Shown: positions 24,470-33,320 of the stretch, in pieces | Layout of the letters: the number at the start of each line of letters is the position of its first letter | How positions within the stretch are numbered: the stretch's first letter is position 1 | Origin: Gammaproteobacteria bacterium | Lineage (GTDB): Bacteria > Pseudomonadota > Gammaproteobacteria > Steroidobacterales > Steroidobacteraceae | Assembly: GCA_028293765.1 (NCBI GenBank) | Contig: JAQGOG010000141.1 | Location: forward strand, 62,001 to 126,000 | Length of the DNA stretch: 64,000 nucleotides | Reading direction: 5' to 3' | The notes under the pieces: model-generated | The model's database searches: none | What the model was told of the DNA's origin: nothing | Seen by the model: only the letters and a program-made list of their open reading frames with translations | Translations under genes and position numbers: made by a program

Positions 24470-25560
24470 TCAGCATCAAGACACCCACCGATATCAAGGA
24501 CCTCGCCCGCGGCGCCGTGCTGCTCGGAACCGGCGGCGGCGGTGACCCCTACATCGGCGAGCTATTCCTGCAGGCGCAACTGGACAAGGGCCGCACGCCG
24601 AATATTGTCCCGGTCGACTCGATCGCCGACGACGCCCTGGTGATCACGATCGCCGGCGTCGGCTCGCCGCCCGTCATGCTGGAGTACCTCGTCAGCGACG
24701 ATACGCTGCTCGAAATCCTTGCGCGCATGGAGACACTTCTCGGGCGCAAGGTGGACGCGCTGATCAGCGCGGAGATCGGCGGCATCAATTCAATGTTTCC
24801 CCTCGCGCTCTCCGCGATGACCGGGCTTCCCGTGCTGGACGGCGACGGCGTTGGCAGAGCCGTACCGCGCACCGAGATGTGTACCTTCAGCATCTACGGT
24901 TGCCTGGCGACCCCGGCTGTCGTACTCGATGAGCTAGGTAATTCCGTGGTGTTCGAAACCATCGACGATCTAACTGCGGAAGCCGTGCTTCGCTCGATTA
25001 CGGCCGCGTTGGGCGCGAGCCTTTTTGGCGCCTTCTATCCGATGTCTGGCGCGCAGGCGAAGGCAACTGCGGTCCGCAACACCGTGACCCAGACACAGGA
25101 GATCGGTCGCTGCATACGCACCGCACGCGACGGCTCGGGCGACGTCTTCGCCCAGCTGCTGGGTTATCTCAACAGCCGCCCGGGACGCTGCGCACATCTG
25201 CTGTTCGACGGCAAGATAGTCGATGTCACGCACGAGACGCGGGACGGGTGGCATTGGGGGCGCGTGACGATCGTGCCACTCACCGCCTCGAAAGACGTCT
25301 TCACGGTCGACATTCAGAATGAGTTCACGGTGGCACGGTTCAATGGACGCACAGTCACCGTGATGCCGGACCTCATCAGCATTCTCGACCGCGAGTCTGC
25401 GGAACCGATCACCGCCGAACGCCTGGCCTATGGCCAGCGAGTCAAGGTCATTGGCAGCAGCGCGGATCCGCTGCTGCGTACGCCGAAGGCGCTGGCAGTG
25501 ATGGGGCCGCGCAACTTCGGCCTCGACGAGGACTTCATCCCCATCGAACAACTGGTGTGA
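24466..25560 (+). CDS. DUF917 (S-methyl thiohydantoin desulfurase-like) protein
   Basis: The 364-residue protein has the DUF917 opening LARGAVLLGTGGGGDPYIGELFL and the family's VDALISAEIGGINSMFPLALSAMTGLPVLDGDGVGRAVPRTEM. The C-terminal half (from about residue 240) is a beta-rich region found in full-length members. The family, now also named after S-methyl thiohydantoin desulfurase, is often encoded beside HyuA-like proteins, as here. The TTG start overlaps the HyuA stop by four bases. Together with the NCS1 permease this is a three-gene, tightly coupled import and degradation unit. The true substrate is unknown. Confidence 0.92.
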   Translation: MISIKTPTDIKDLARGAVLLGTGGGGDPYIGELFLQAQLDKGRTPNIVPVDSIADDALVITIAGVGSPPVMLEYLVSDDTLLEILARMETLLGRKVDALISAEIGGINSMFPLALSAMTGLPVLDGDGVGRAVPRTEMCTFSIYGCLATPAVVLDELGNSVVFETIDDLTAEAVLRSITAALGASLFGAFYPMSGAQAKATAVRNTVTQTQEIGRCIRTARDGSGDVFAQLLGYLNSRPGRCAHLLFDGKIVDVTHETRDGWHWGRVTIVPLTASKDVFTVDIQNEFTVARFNGRTVTVMPDLISILDRESAEPITAERLAYGQRVKVIGSSADPLLRTPKALAVMGPRNFGLDEDFIPIEQLV

Positions 25561-25728
25561 CCTGCTTTTCGCTCAACACCCATCCGAATCATTACGCCAA
25601 GACGCCGTGCCACCGCCATGACTCGCACAACAAGAACAACCTCGCACGGCGCAACCCCGGAAGCGCCACCGCGTGAACGAATCTCGTCACGCGGCATTCA
25701 ACTCAAAGATTACGGGAGCTTGCCTAAG

Positions 25729-27852
25729 ATGAGTACGTGTCTCAAGAAACCAGGGGTTCCACTCGCCAGCGCAGTGGCGGTTGCATTGTATTGGGCAATT
25801 GGAAGCCCGGCGCAGGCGCAGGAGACTGCTCCCGCACGCGCCGCGGATCAGGACGCGACCGGCGTCCAGGAAGTCATCGTGACGGCACGCCGGCGTGAGG
25901 AGTCAATCCAGGAAGTGCCGGTCGCCGTTTCCTATCTGTCGGGAGAAACGCTGGCGACAGCCGACGTCCGGCGCGTTACCGACCTGACCGCGATGGTGCC
26001 GAACCTGAGCATCAATTCAGGTTATCGACAGGGATCGCTTTGGATCACCTTGCGCGGCATCCCTTCCGTCCAGGGCGGCGAGCCGCCGGTCAGCGTACTC
26101 ATCGACGGCGTACAGGTGCCCGGCCAGGACTTCATCAATGAGGAATTGGGCGCCCTGCAGAGCGTGCAGGTGCTGCGCGGTCCTCAGGGCGCACTCTACG
26201 GTCGCGGGGCTATCGGCGGCGCGATCCTGATCGAGACGCTGCGACCCACGAACGATCTGAGCGGCGAGCTCACGCTCGACTACGGCAACCACAATGACGA
26301 GCGCGCCATAGCCTCCGTTTCGGGCGCGCTCATGCCCGATCGGATCTTTGGCCGCCTGACCGTGCTTGCCCGCAAGACGGACGGTTTCCAGCCTAACCTG
26401 ACCACCGGGGGCTACGCCGACAAAGGGAAGGGAATCAACGTCAATGGCCGGCTGCTGTTCGATCTCGACGACGGCCTCAGCATCGATCTCAATGCCCGTC
26501 GCCAGCACGGCCTCGACGGCGCCTCCTACGAGTATCTCGTCGACGATATCACCCGGTACGACTACGACAACCATACCGCCGGCGACGTGAACAACCCGAA
26601 CGTCACGGACGATCATACGATCACGAGCGTCTCGGCCAAGATCGACAAGAAGCTCGACGGGATTACGCTGACGTCGATCAGCCAGTTTGCGAAATCCGTC
26701 TCCACTGTGCGGGGTGACGGCGATTTCCAGGCGCAACACCTCGTGTTGCAGGACAACCAGATCAGCATGAGGGCCTTCAACCAGGATCTGCGCATCGCTT
26801 CCAACGGCGAGGGGCCGCTGTCCTGGATGGTGGGCGCGTTCTTTCAGGACCGCACGGACATCAACTACCTGCTAGAGACCGCCGATCCGCTCGGACCGCT
26901 CGACCCGACCAAGCCCATAGCCAACAGCAACTCGTATGGCAAGAGCCGCGCCTGGGCGGTATACACCCAGGCGAGCCAGAAGCTCCCCGGCGGCTTCGAG
27001 CTTTCGGCGGCGGCGCGTTACGATAGCGACAAGCGCACTTCGTACGACGCATTCGATGCGGACACGCGCACCGGCGCGACGTTCAGCCAGTTCCAGCCTG
27101 CGGGGACCCTCAAGAAGGATCTCACTGCTGATGCGAATGTGTATGTCACGATAGGGCGTGGCTTTCAGAGCGGCGGCTTCAATCCGTACGCGGACGCCGT
27201 CACGCTCGGCGTCGCTCGGCTCTTCAAGCCCGAGACGAGCACGAACTACGAGATCGGCGCCAAGACCCGCTGGCTCGACGGCAAGTTGACGGCGGACGTC
27301 GCCGCCTATCACACCGACTTCAGGAACCAGCAGTTCTTCTTCATCAGCGTCACCCCGATCGCGCGCGACGTCTACAACATCGACAAGACGCGGATCAATG
27401 GCGTGGAAGCGGAAGTGAACTACACCATCATCAGGGACCTCGCCGTAAGCGCGAGCCTCGGCACCAGCGACAGCTCGATCCAGGAGTTCCAGGGAAGCAG
27501 CCGGTTCAAGGGCAACCAGTCGCCGAACTCCTACAAGTACACGGCCAACGCCAGCGTGCAATATTCGCCGAAGCTCACGGACCAGGTCTCCGGACTCTTC
27601 TATTTCGATTGGCAACGCCGTGGGTCGATCGACTTCGACGTGCAGAATCAGTACAACGTCGGCCCGAGCGACACGTTTAACGGCCGTCTGGGCGTGAGCG
27701 TGGACAAGTACCAACTCTCCTTCTACATGCGCAACATCACGGCTGAGCGCTTCCCGGTGCTCTTCCAGGCAAACGCAGCCGGCCCGGGCGTACATGGACA
27801 GTTGCTCAACATGCCCCGGACATTTGGCGTCGAAGTGCAGGCGTCGCTTTAA
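25729..27852 (+). CDS. TonB-dependent receptor
   Basis: The protein (707 residues) is an outer membrane receptor with a signal peptide ending SPAQAQE. Next come a TonB-box-like VQEVIVTARRREESIQEVP segment (about residues 45-65), the plug domain (LTAMVPNLSINSGYRQGSLWITLRGIP, VLRGPQGALYGRGAIGGAIL), and a long beta-barrel ending in the aromatic-free VEVQASL. The style is that of proteobacterial receptors for organic compounds rather than siderophores (no iron gene nearby). I chose ATG at 25729; the ORF continues upstream without a signal. It follows the NCS1-HyuA-DUF917 operon by about 170 bases and may belong to the same uptake route. Confidence 0.93.
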   Translation: MSTCLKKPGVPLASAVAVALYWAIGSPAQAQETAPARAADQDATGVQEVIVTARRREESIQEVPVAVSYLSGETLATADVRRVTDLTAMVPNLSINSGYRQGSLWITLRGIPSVQGGEPPVSVLIDGVQVPGQDFINEELGALQSVQVLRGPQGALYGRGAIGGAILIETLRPTNDLSGELTLDYGNHNDERAIASVSGALMPDRIFGRLTVLARKTDGFQPNLTTGGYADKGKGINVNGRLLFDLDDGLSIDLNARRQHGLDGASYEYLVDDITRYDYDNHTAGDVNNPNVTDDHTITSVSAKIDKKLDGITLTSISQFAKSVSTVRGDGDFQAQHLVLQDNQISMRAFNQDLRIASNGEGPLSWMVGAFFQDRTDINYLLETADPLGPLDPTKPIANSNSYGKSRAWAVYTQASQKLPGGFELSAAARYDSDKRTSYDAFDADTRTGATFSQFQPAGTLKKDLTADANVYVTIGRGFQSGGFNPYADAVTLGVARLFKPETSTNYEIGAKTRWLDGKLTADVAAYHTDFRNQQFFFISVTPIARDVYNIDKTRINGVEAEVNYTIIRDLAVSASLGTSDSSIQEFQGSSRFKGNQSPNSYKYTANASVQYSPKLTDQVSGLFYFDWQRRGSIDFDVQNQYNVGPSDTFNGRLGVSVDKYQLSFYMRNITAERFPVLFQANAAGPGVHGQLLNMPRTFGVEVQASL

Positions 27853-27871
27853 ACCCGCTGCCGGATTGGCC

Positions 27872-27895
27872 GCGGGCGTCGACCCTGACGCCCGC
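27872..27895. terminator. bidirectional terminator-like hairpin
   Basis: GCGGGCGTC and GACGCCCGC form a perfect 9-bp stem with a six-base loop. It lies between the convergent TonB receptor gene and the MutS-like gene, the expected site for a shared terminator. No T-run is seen on either strand. Confidence 0.55.
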
Positions 27896-27942
27896 AGCCC
27901 GAGTTCCCGATCGACCGACCCGTTGCGGCCCCGGTCGAGCCG

Positions 27943-29721
27943 TTAAACCTTCAGCCCGATCGCGCGCATCAGCTCGATGCCATTGCTCTTCGTCACCACC
28001 CCGGGGCGCAGAGTAAAATCGAAGCTCATCTGCCCGTTCATGAGCTCGTCCTGGAAATGCACGTTGCGAAGGGTGCCCGGCGCGAGCCCGCCGATGTCGG
28101 TAAGCGCGAGGTCGTGAGTACTGACGAGGCCGATCGCGCCCTGCTCCACGAACGCCCGCACGATTCCTTCCGCTCCGATGCGGCGATCTCTGGAATTCGT
28201 GCCCTGTAGCAACTCGTCGAGGAGAAAAAGCAGCGGCAGATCGCGCCCGAGCAGATTGTAGATCTCGCGCAGACGCGTGATTTCCGCGTAAAAGCGCGAG
28301 CTGCCTTCGTGCAGCGAGTCGTTCACTCGGATGCTCGCACCGACCTGCAGCGGCGTCAGCCGCAGTTGCCGAGCCCGCACAGGGGCACCGGCCATGGCCA
28401 GAACGGTGTTGATTCCGACAGTGCGCAGCAGCGTGCTCTTACCGGACATATTCGACCCGCTGACAAGCAACACGCGCGTGTCCCCATCGATGCTTACGCT
28501 ATTGCGAACGCACTTTGCAGCCGGAATCAACGGATGCCCCAGCTCGGAAGCGGCGAACGCTGCCGGCCCTTCTTCGATGAACTCCGGAAACGGATTCTCG
28601 GGATGCTCATAGCTGTAACCGGATATCGAAAGAAGTGCCTCGAACTCTCCCACCGCGCTGACCCACCCCCGAACGACCTTGCCGTGATCGCAGCGCCACC
28701 GCTCCGCCGCGAGCGCGACGTGGACGGAGTACATCAGTGGAGTATTCAGCAGCCGTACTAGCGGGTTTTCCCGAGCGGCGGAATAATCGACGATCCGGCT
28801 CAGGCGGGCGATGGTCGCGGAGGCCGGGTGCGTATGCGAAGAGAGCCGCCGCACCAGTTGCTGCAGCAATGGGGCGGAAAACGGGCCGCGCTCGATCCGC
28901 AGCAGCAGCCCTGCAAACAGCTTCAGATCCCGGAATGCGCTCTCCGTACCGTGGATCGCCTCCGCGAGGGCTCGTCTGATCGAATAGATGACGCCCACTT
29001 CAGCGAGCAGGATGAGGAGAAACGGGGCTGCAAATGAGCGGACGCTCCATACGACCGTGCCCGCTATCGCCAGTATGGGCAACAGCAGGGCGACCCATAG
29101 CAGCCATCGATGTGGTAACCGGTTGGGCGACTCCGCCCAGGCCAACAGCGAATCGGGGCGCACTCCGACCTTGGCGTCCTCTCCAAGGGTCGCCACTTCC
29201 TCGCGAAGATCGAGCCGCTCGCGCAGATCCGCGACACTGGCCTGCCGCTGCTTGATTTCCTCGAGCGATGCCGGAGACAGCAGCCACTGCGCCAGGGTGT
29301 CCTCACCCATCTGGGTGCGAGCGAGAGACAGAAGCTCGAACAGGCTGCCTTTGCCGAACAGGTCGAGATCCGCCGCATAGATGTGGTGGGCAACGTCGAA
29401 TCGCTCACCCTGCTGCCCCTGACCTATCCAGCGATCCTCGATGCGAGCGAGCGCCTGCCGATAGTAGGCCGCCGCACGCTCGGCGCGGGCGCGGGCGCGG
29501 CGGACCGACGAGTGATACAGCACCAGCGCGGTAAAAACCGCGATCGGAACCAGGAGCCACGCAGCCGTGAACACCCGCTCTAGGGCGCCCCACGCAACGA
29601 TCGCAGCCACTGCCCCGAGCGCCAGGCGACCGCTCCCAATGTGCGCGTGTAGTTTGTCGAGGCGACTTACGGCCGCTTCGCGGACACGCAGGCGTCGGGC
29701 GTACTCTTCTGAGACAGACAT
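27943..29721 (-). CDS. membrane-anchored MutS-like ATPase
   Basis: The 592-residue protein has the MutS ATPase domain at its C terminus: P-loop SGSNMSGKST at residues 421-430, Walker B LPLLFLLDELLQGT at about 500, and a signature NSRDRR with a His switch (VSTHDLAL). It lacks the N-terminal mismatch-recognition and connector domains of MutS and the Smr tail of MutS2. Instead it carries two hydrophobic hairpins, at about 34-70 (LALGAVAAIVAW..LLVPIAVFTALVLYH) and about 207-247. Proteins of this layout are annotated in many bacteria as MutS-related and have no established role. The gene is transcribed alone, convergent with the TonB receptor. Confidence 0.9.
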   Translation of the reverse strand: MSVSEEYARRLRVREAAVSRLDKLHAHIGSGRLALGAVAAIVAWGALERVFTAAWLLVPIAVFTALVLYHSSVRRARARAERAAAYYRQALARIEDRWIGQGQQGERFDVAHHIYAADLDLFGKGSLFELLSLARTQMGEDTLAQWLLSPASLEEIKQRQASVADLRERLDLREEVATLGEDAKVGVRPDSLLAWAESPNRLPHRWLLWVALLLPILAIAGTVVWSVRSFAAPFLLILLAEVGVIYSIRRALAEAIHGTESAFRDLKLFAGLLLRIERGPFSAPLLQQLVRRLSSHTHPASATIARLSRIVDYSAARENPLVRLLNTPLMYSVHVALAAERWRCDHGKVVRGWVSAVGEFEALLSISGYSYEHPENPFPEFIEEGPAAFAASELGHPLIPAAKCVRNSVSIDGDTRVLLVSGSNMSGKSTLLRTVGINTVLAMAGAPVRARQLRLTPLQVGASIRVNDSLHEGSSRFYAEITRLREIYNLLGRDLPLLFLLDELLQGTNSRDRRIGAEGIVRAFVEQGAIGLVSTHDLALTDIGGLAPGTLRNVHFQDELMNGQMSFDFTLRPGVVTKSNGIELMRAIGLKV

Positions 29722-29879
29722 GGCCGCGAAGGTACTCCGTGATTTCGGGCTGACCCGCGATCATCGCACGCGGGCGCCATCACAGTCGCGCCAGACCTGA
29801 CGCACAACCTTCATCCGGAGTTCGCGCAACCTTCACGCGCCGCGCTTAATCTCCATCCCGCGCCATTAGACGCGCACCA

Positions 29880-29939
29880 GTCTCCCTTTTTACGGAGACG
29901 CACATTGAGCGCCGGCTGACAGGAAGTCGGCCGGCGCTC
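29880..29939 (-). terminator. two adjacent hairpins downstream of the efflux operon
   Basis: The first pair of arms in the minus direction (GAGCGCCGGC/GCCGGCGCTC, 29907-29939) is a perfect 10-bp stem that extends inward with one wobble pair. A second stem (GTCTCC/GGAGAC, 29880-29899) lies just beyond. They sit between the end of the GntR gene and the MutS-like gene, both on the minus strand, and probably end the efflux operon. Confidence 0.55.
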
Positions 29940-29975
29940 CGCACCCTTGAGCTGCCGACCCTTTGCTACCGGCCG

Positions 29976-30635
29976 TTACTCCGGGCCGAACGCGGAGGAG
30001 ACACGCTCGAGAATCTCGCTGACCTGTGCGGCGGCTCCCGCGGGATCCTGCGCATGCAGGCGGGTCAACAACCCCCGGTGCAGCCCCGCCAGCGACTTCA
30101 GACTGCGGCCCTTTTCTGCCAGCTTACGCAGGGCAATGCGGCCGCGGATGTCCCAGAGCAGCGAGTCCCACACGCTCAGGAAAGTGCGGTTGCCGCTGCC
30201 TTCGACCAGGCGGCGGTGAAAGCGCAAAGCGGCGTCGATGTAGCGCTCCGAGTCATTGGCTTTCACCGCAGACTCCATCTCTCGCAGATGCTCGTCGAAA
30301 TCCGCGAGGAGCTGCGGCGAATACGGCGCCGCCAGGCTCACAGAGCGCATCTCCAACATGGTGCGCAGTTCGTACGACTCCCGCATCTCGGCCGAATCCG
30401 CGCCTCGCACCCGCGTGCCGCGAAAGCGCTCGCTCGTAACGAGACCCGAGCCTTCGAGTTCGCGGAGCGCCTCCCGGATCGGCGCCTGGCTTACGTTGAA
30501 TTCACGCGCGAGCAAGAGCTCCTTGAGCTGCGTGCCGGCGGGGTACGTGCCGTCGAGGATTCGCGCCACGAGCAGTTCGCGAATGCGGTCACGCATGCAC
30601 GTGCGTTTGAGAGCCCCCTGGCTGGCGATATTCAT
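29976..30635 (-). CDS. GntR family (FCD) regulator coupled to the efflux operon
   Basis: The 219-residue protein has a GntR winged-helix domain (about residues 14-72, with REFNVSQAPIREALRELEGSGLV) and an FCD ligand-binding domain (about 80-205, ELRTMLEMRSVSLAA and ALRFHRRLVEGSGNRTFLSVWDSLLWDIR). Typical ligands are organic acids bound through a metal site made of Asp/His residues. The ATG overlaps the TGA of the upstream outer membrane factor gene by four bases, so the regulator is the last gene of the efflux operon. RND pumps more often carry TetR or two-component regulators, so an FCD protein here is unusual. A perfect 14-bp palindrome upstream of the operon is a candidate site for it. Confidence 0.92.
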   Translation of the reverse strand: MNIASQGALKRTCMRDRIRELLVARILDGTYPAGTQLKELLLAREFNVSQAPIREALRELEGSGLVTSERFRGTRVRGADSAEMRESYELRTMLEMRSVSLAAPYSPQLLADFDEHLREMESAVKANDSERYIDAALRFHRRLVEGSGNRTFLSVWDSLLWDIRGRIALRKLAEKGRSLKSLAGLHRGLLTRLHAQDPAGAAAQVSEILERVSSAFGPE

Positions 30636-32059
30636 AGGCGCGCCAGCTGATCCCGTGTCCAGCCACCACCCGTCGCACGCACCAATGCAACGGCCGCATT
30701 CAGTTGCGCGACCCGTGCCGAGATCGCATTCCGCTGCTCCTGCAAAGCCGCGGTATGCGTGGTCGTCACTTCGACATAGTCCGCAACGCCCGCGTCATAG
30801 CGTTTGTCGGCATGGTTGGCGGAGCTCTGTGCCGAGGCGGATGCGGCTTCGTCGGCCTTCAGCTCGTCAGCCAGATGGTGTAAGGCGGCGAGATTGTCCT
30901 CAACTTCCTGATAGGCCGTCAGCGTCGTCTTGCGGTAATTCGCGAGCGCTTCGTCATACGCCGCCCGCGCCTGGCGGTTCACCGCCGAGCGTGCGCCAAA
31001 ATCGAGAAGCGGGACCTGCGCGGAGGGTCCGACCGACCAGAAGCGGCTCGGTGCCTTCACCCAACTCGATGCCAGCACACTCTCAAAACCGGCGGCTCCG
31101 GCGAGCGAGAACACTGGGAACCAGGCCGCCCGCGCGACACCGATCTGCGCGTTGGCGGCCGCCATGGCGCGCTCCGCACGTGCAACGTCCGGGCGCCGCT
31201 GCAGCAGCGCCGAGGGCAAGCCGCTGTCGACGGGCGGAACGCCACTCGCAAGGCTTGCCGGCTCCAGGGTAAACGCAGATGGCACCTGGCCCAGGAGAAC
31301 GGCGATGGCGTGCTCGAGCTGCGCTCGCTCCCGGCGCACCGAGGAAAGCTGAGCTCGCGCGCTTTGGCGCTGGGTGTCGGCCTGGTCAACGTCGGTGGCA
31401 GCTGCGATGCCTTCCTGGTAACGGTTGCTCGTAAGCTGGTAGGCGCGGTCGTAGACTTTGATCGTGTCCTCCAGCAGTTGCCCGGTGGTGTCGTCACCCC
31501 GCAGTGTGAAGTAGTCGGCCGCCAGTTCCGCCTGTAAGGAAAGCTGAACAGCCGCGGCGTCCGCCGCGCTTTCCTGCGCTTGCGCGCGAGCCGCGGCAGC
31601 CGCGTTACGGACACGACCGAAGACGTCGATTTCCCAGTTGAGGTCCAAGGAGGTGACGAAATCGTTTCGTGTGACCGGTACACCGCCGAGAAGCGCTGCC
31701 AAAGGCGAGTTACCCGAGGTTCGCCCTCGACTGGCCGAAGCGCCCGCCCCGACCGTGGGAAACTCGTCGGAGCGCGCGCGGCTGGCGATAGCCCTTGCCT
31801 GCTGGAAGCGCGCGACTGCCGCCTGCAGATCCGGGTTGGCAACATCGAGCTGCTTCTCCAGCGCATTCAACTTCGGATCGTCGAAGACTTCCCACCAGTT
31901 GCCGCGTTGCTGCGCGTCGGCGGGCTGCGCGGGCAGCCAATCGCCACTCTCCTTGAAGCTGGTGACCTCCGGGGCAGCGGGCGGATCGTATTTCGGCGCG
32001 AGCGAGCACGCGCCCAGCAGCGCCGCCGCTATGCAGAGCATGAGGCTCCGGGGGCTCAC
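30632..32059 (-). CDS. outer membrane factor lipoprotein (NodT family)
   Basis: This is the TolC-like channel of an RND efflux system. The 475-residue protein has a lipoprotein signal with lipobox ALLGAC at about residue 15, then the OEP repeat pairs: NWWEVFDDPKLNALEKQ, AVARFQQARAIASRARSDEFPTV and, in the second half, RRPDVARAERAMAAANAQIGVARAAWFP. The length fits the family. It overlaps both neighbours: its start overlaps the adaptor stop by four bases, and its stop overlaps the GntR ATG. Substrate class cannot be told from this subunit. Confidence 0.95.
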   Translation of the reverse strand: MSPRSLMLCIAAALLGACSLAPKYDPPAAPEVTSFKESGDWLPAQPADAQQRGNWWEVFDDPKLNALEKQLDVANPDLQAAVARFQQARAIASRARSDEFPTVGAGASASRGRTSGNSPLAALLGGVPVTRNDFVTSLDLNWEIDVFGRVRNAAAAARAQAQESAADAAAVQLSLQAELAADYFTLRGDDTTGQLLEDTIKVYDRAYQLTSNRYQEGIAAATDVDQADTQRQSARAQLSSVRRERAQLEHAIAVLLGQVPSAFTLEPASLASGVPPVDSGLPSALLQRRPDVARAERAMAAANAQIGVARAAWFPVFSLAGAAGFESVLASSWVKAPSRFWSVGPSAQVPLLDFGARSAVNRQARAAYDEALANYRKTTLTAYQEVEDNLAALHHLADELKADEAASASAQSSANHADKRYDAGVADYVEVTTTHTAALQEQRNAISARVAQLNAAVALVRATGGGWTRDQLARL

Positions 32060-33279
32060 GACTGCGCAACCTGCCCGGCCTTCGGCGGCGCCACGCGAAT
32101 TATGGCGCCGTCCGTGAGCGAGTCGGGCGGGCTGAGGATGACATTGTCATCCGCCTCGAGCCCCTGCGTGATTTCGATATCCGAGCCATAGTCACGACCG
32201 ATGGTGACGGGCTTCATCACGACGTGCTGGTTGGCGTCGACCGTGGCGACGTGCAACCCATCGCTGCGAAACAGAAGGACGTTCGCCGGCAGCTTGAACG
32301 ACTCGCCCGTCACCCCGGGAGGCAGCTTGAAGTGCACTTCCACATAGGCACCGGGCAGAAGCTCGCCGTTCTTGTTGTCGATGCTGAGCTGCGCGAGCAA
32401 TGTGCGCGATGCCTGATCGATCGCGCTGGAGGTGCTGTCCAGCTTGGCCGTGTAGGTCTTGCCGGGACGGTCGGGGAACTGCAGGTCGGCGCTCAGGCCC
32501 GGCTGCATTGCCGCGGCATAGGTCTGGGGCACCCGGACATACAGACGCAGGCGCCGCATGTCGGCGACGCGGAACAGTTCCGGTCCCGTGTTGATTCCCG
32601 CGCTGATGAGCTGACCGACGTCGGTGTTTCTCGCGGTCACCACGCCATCGAAGGGCGCGGTGATCTTCTCGAAACCGGACAGCTGGTGCAGGCGCTGCAC
32701 ATTCGCCCGGGCAGCCTGCATCTGCGCATCGCCCGATGCCGCCAGGCTGATCTTCTCGTCGGCCTCCTGCTTCGAGACGGAATCCGAGGAGCGCAGATTG
32801 CGCCACCGCTCGGCCGTCAGCCCCGCGATTTTCCGATTGGCTTCGGCCGTTGCCAGGTCGGCCTGCGCCTGCCGTAGCTGTGAATCGACTTCCGGCGATT
32901 CGATCTCACCGAGCAGCTGTCCCGCCTTCACCGGTGTTCCGATGTCGACCAGCCAGCGCTTCAGATAACCGCTGGTGCGCGCGTAGATGGGCGCCTCGTA
33001 GTGCGCCTGGATGTTGCCGGGCAGGATGAGCTCGGTCAGCTCGGACTGCCCCTGCGGCTTGGTGGTGGCAACCGTAACGACCGCCTCTTTCTCGGTGGAG
33101 TCTTTGAGCTTCGCCGACGCGTGATGCGCGGACAGCCCGGCCCACACGAGGATGATGAGGGCCACAACGCCCAACGTGGCGCCCACCCGGCCCAGCTGCC
33201 GCGCAGTCCCTGCTCCGGGTGATGCCAGGGGGTGCCCTGCGCCCACTTCGTTCGACCGTATCGGTTGATCCATGATCAT
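32056..33279 (-). CDS. RND efflux periplasmic adaptor (membrane fusion protein)
   Basis: The 407-residue protein has one N-terminal membrane helix (GATLGVVALIILVWAGLSA), then a barrel-sandwich lipoyl half-motif ILPGNIQAHYEAPIYARTSGYLKRWLVDIGTPVKAGQLLGEIESPEVD. A helical hairpin (about residues 135-205) and the second half-motif KITAPFDGVVTARNTDVGQLI follow. It links the inner-membrane pump to the outer membrane factor. The downstream gene overlaps by ATGA; the pump gene lies 42 bases upstream. The arrangement pump-adaptor-channel is the reverse of the common adaptor-first order. Confidence 0.95.
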   Translation of the reverse strand: MIMDQPIRSNEVGAGHPLASPGAGTARQLGRVGATLGVVALIILVWAGLSAHHASAKLKDSTEKEAVVTVATTKPQGQSELTELILPGNIQAHYEAPIYARTSGYLKRWLVDIGTPVKAGQLLGEIESPEVDSQLRQAQADLATAEANRKIAGLTAERWRNLRSSDSVSKQEADEKISLAASGDAQMQAARANVQRLHQLSGFEKITAPFDGVVTARNTDVGQLISAGINTGPELFRVADMRRLRLYVRVPQTYAAAMQPGLSADLQFPDRPGKTYTAKLDSTSSAIDQASRTLLAQLSIDNKNGELLPGAYVEVHFKLPPGVTGESFKLPANVLLFRSDGLHVATVDANQHVVMKPVTIGRDYGSDIEITQGLEADDNVILSPPDSLTDGAIIRVAPPKAGQVAQS

Positions 33280-33320
33280 CTCAATTTGAGTGTCTTGTTA
33301 GTGTCCGCACGCGAAGGCGC

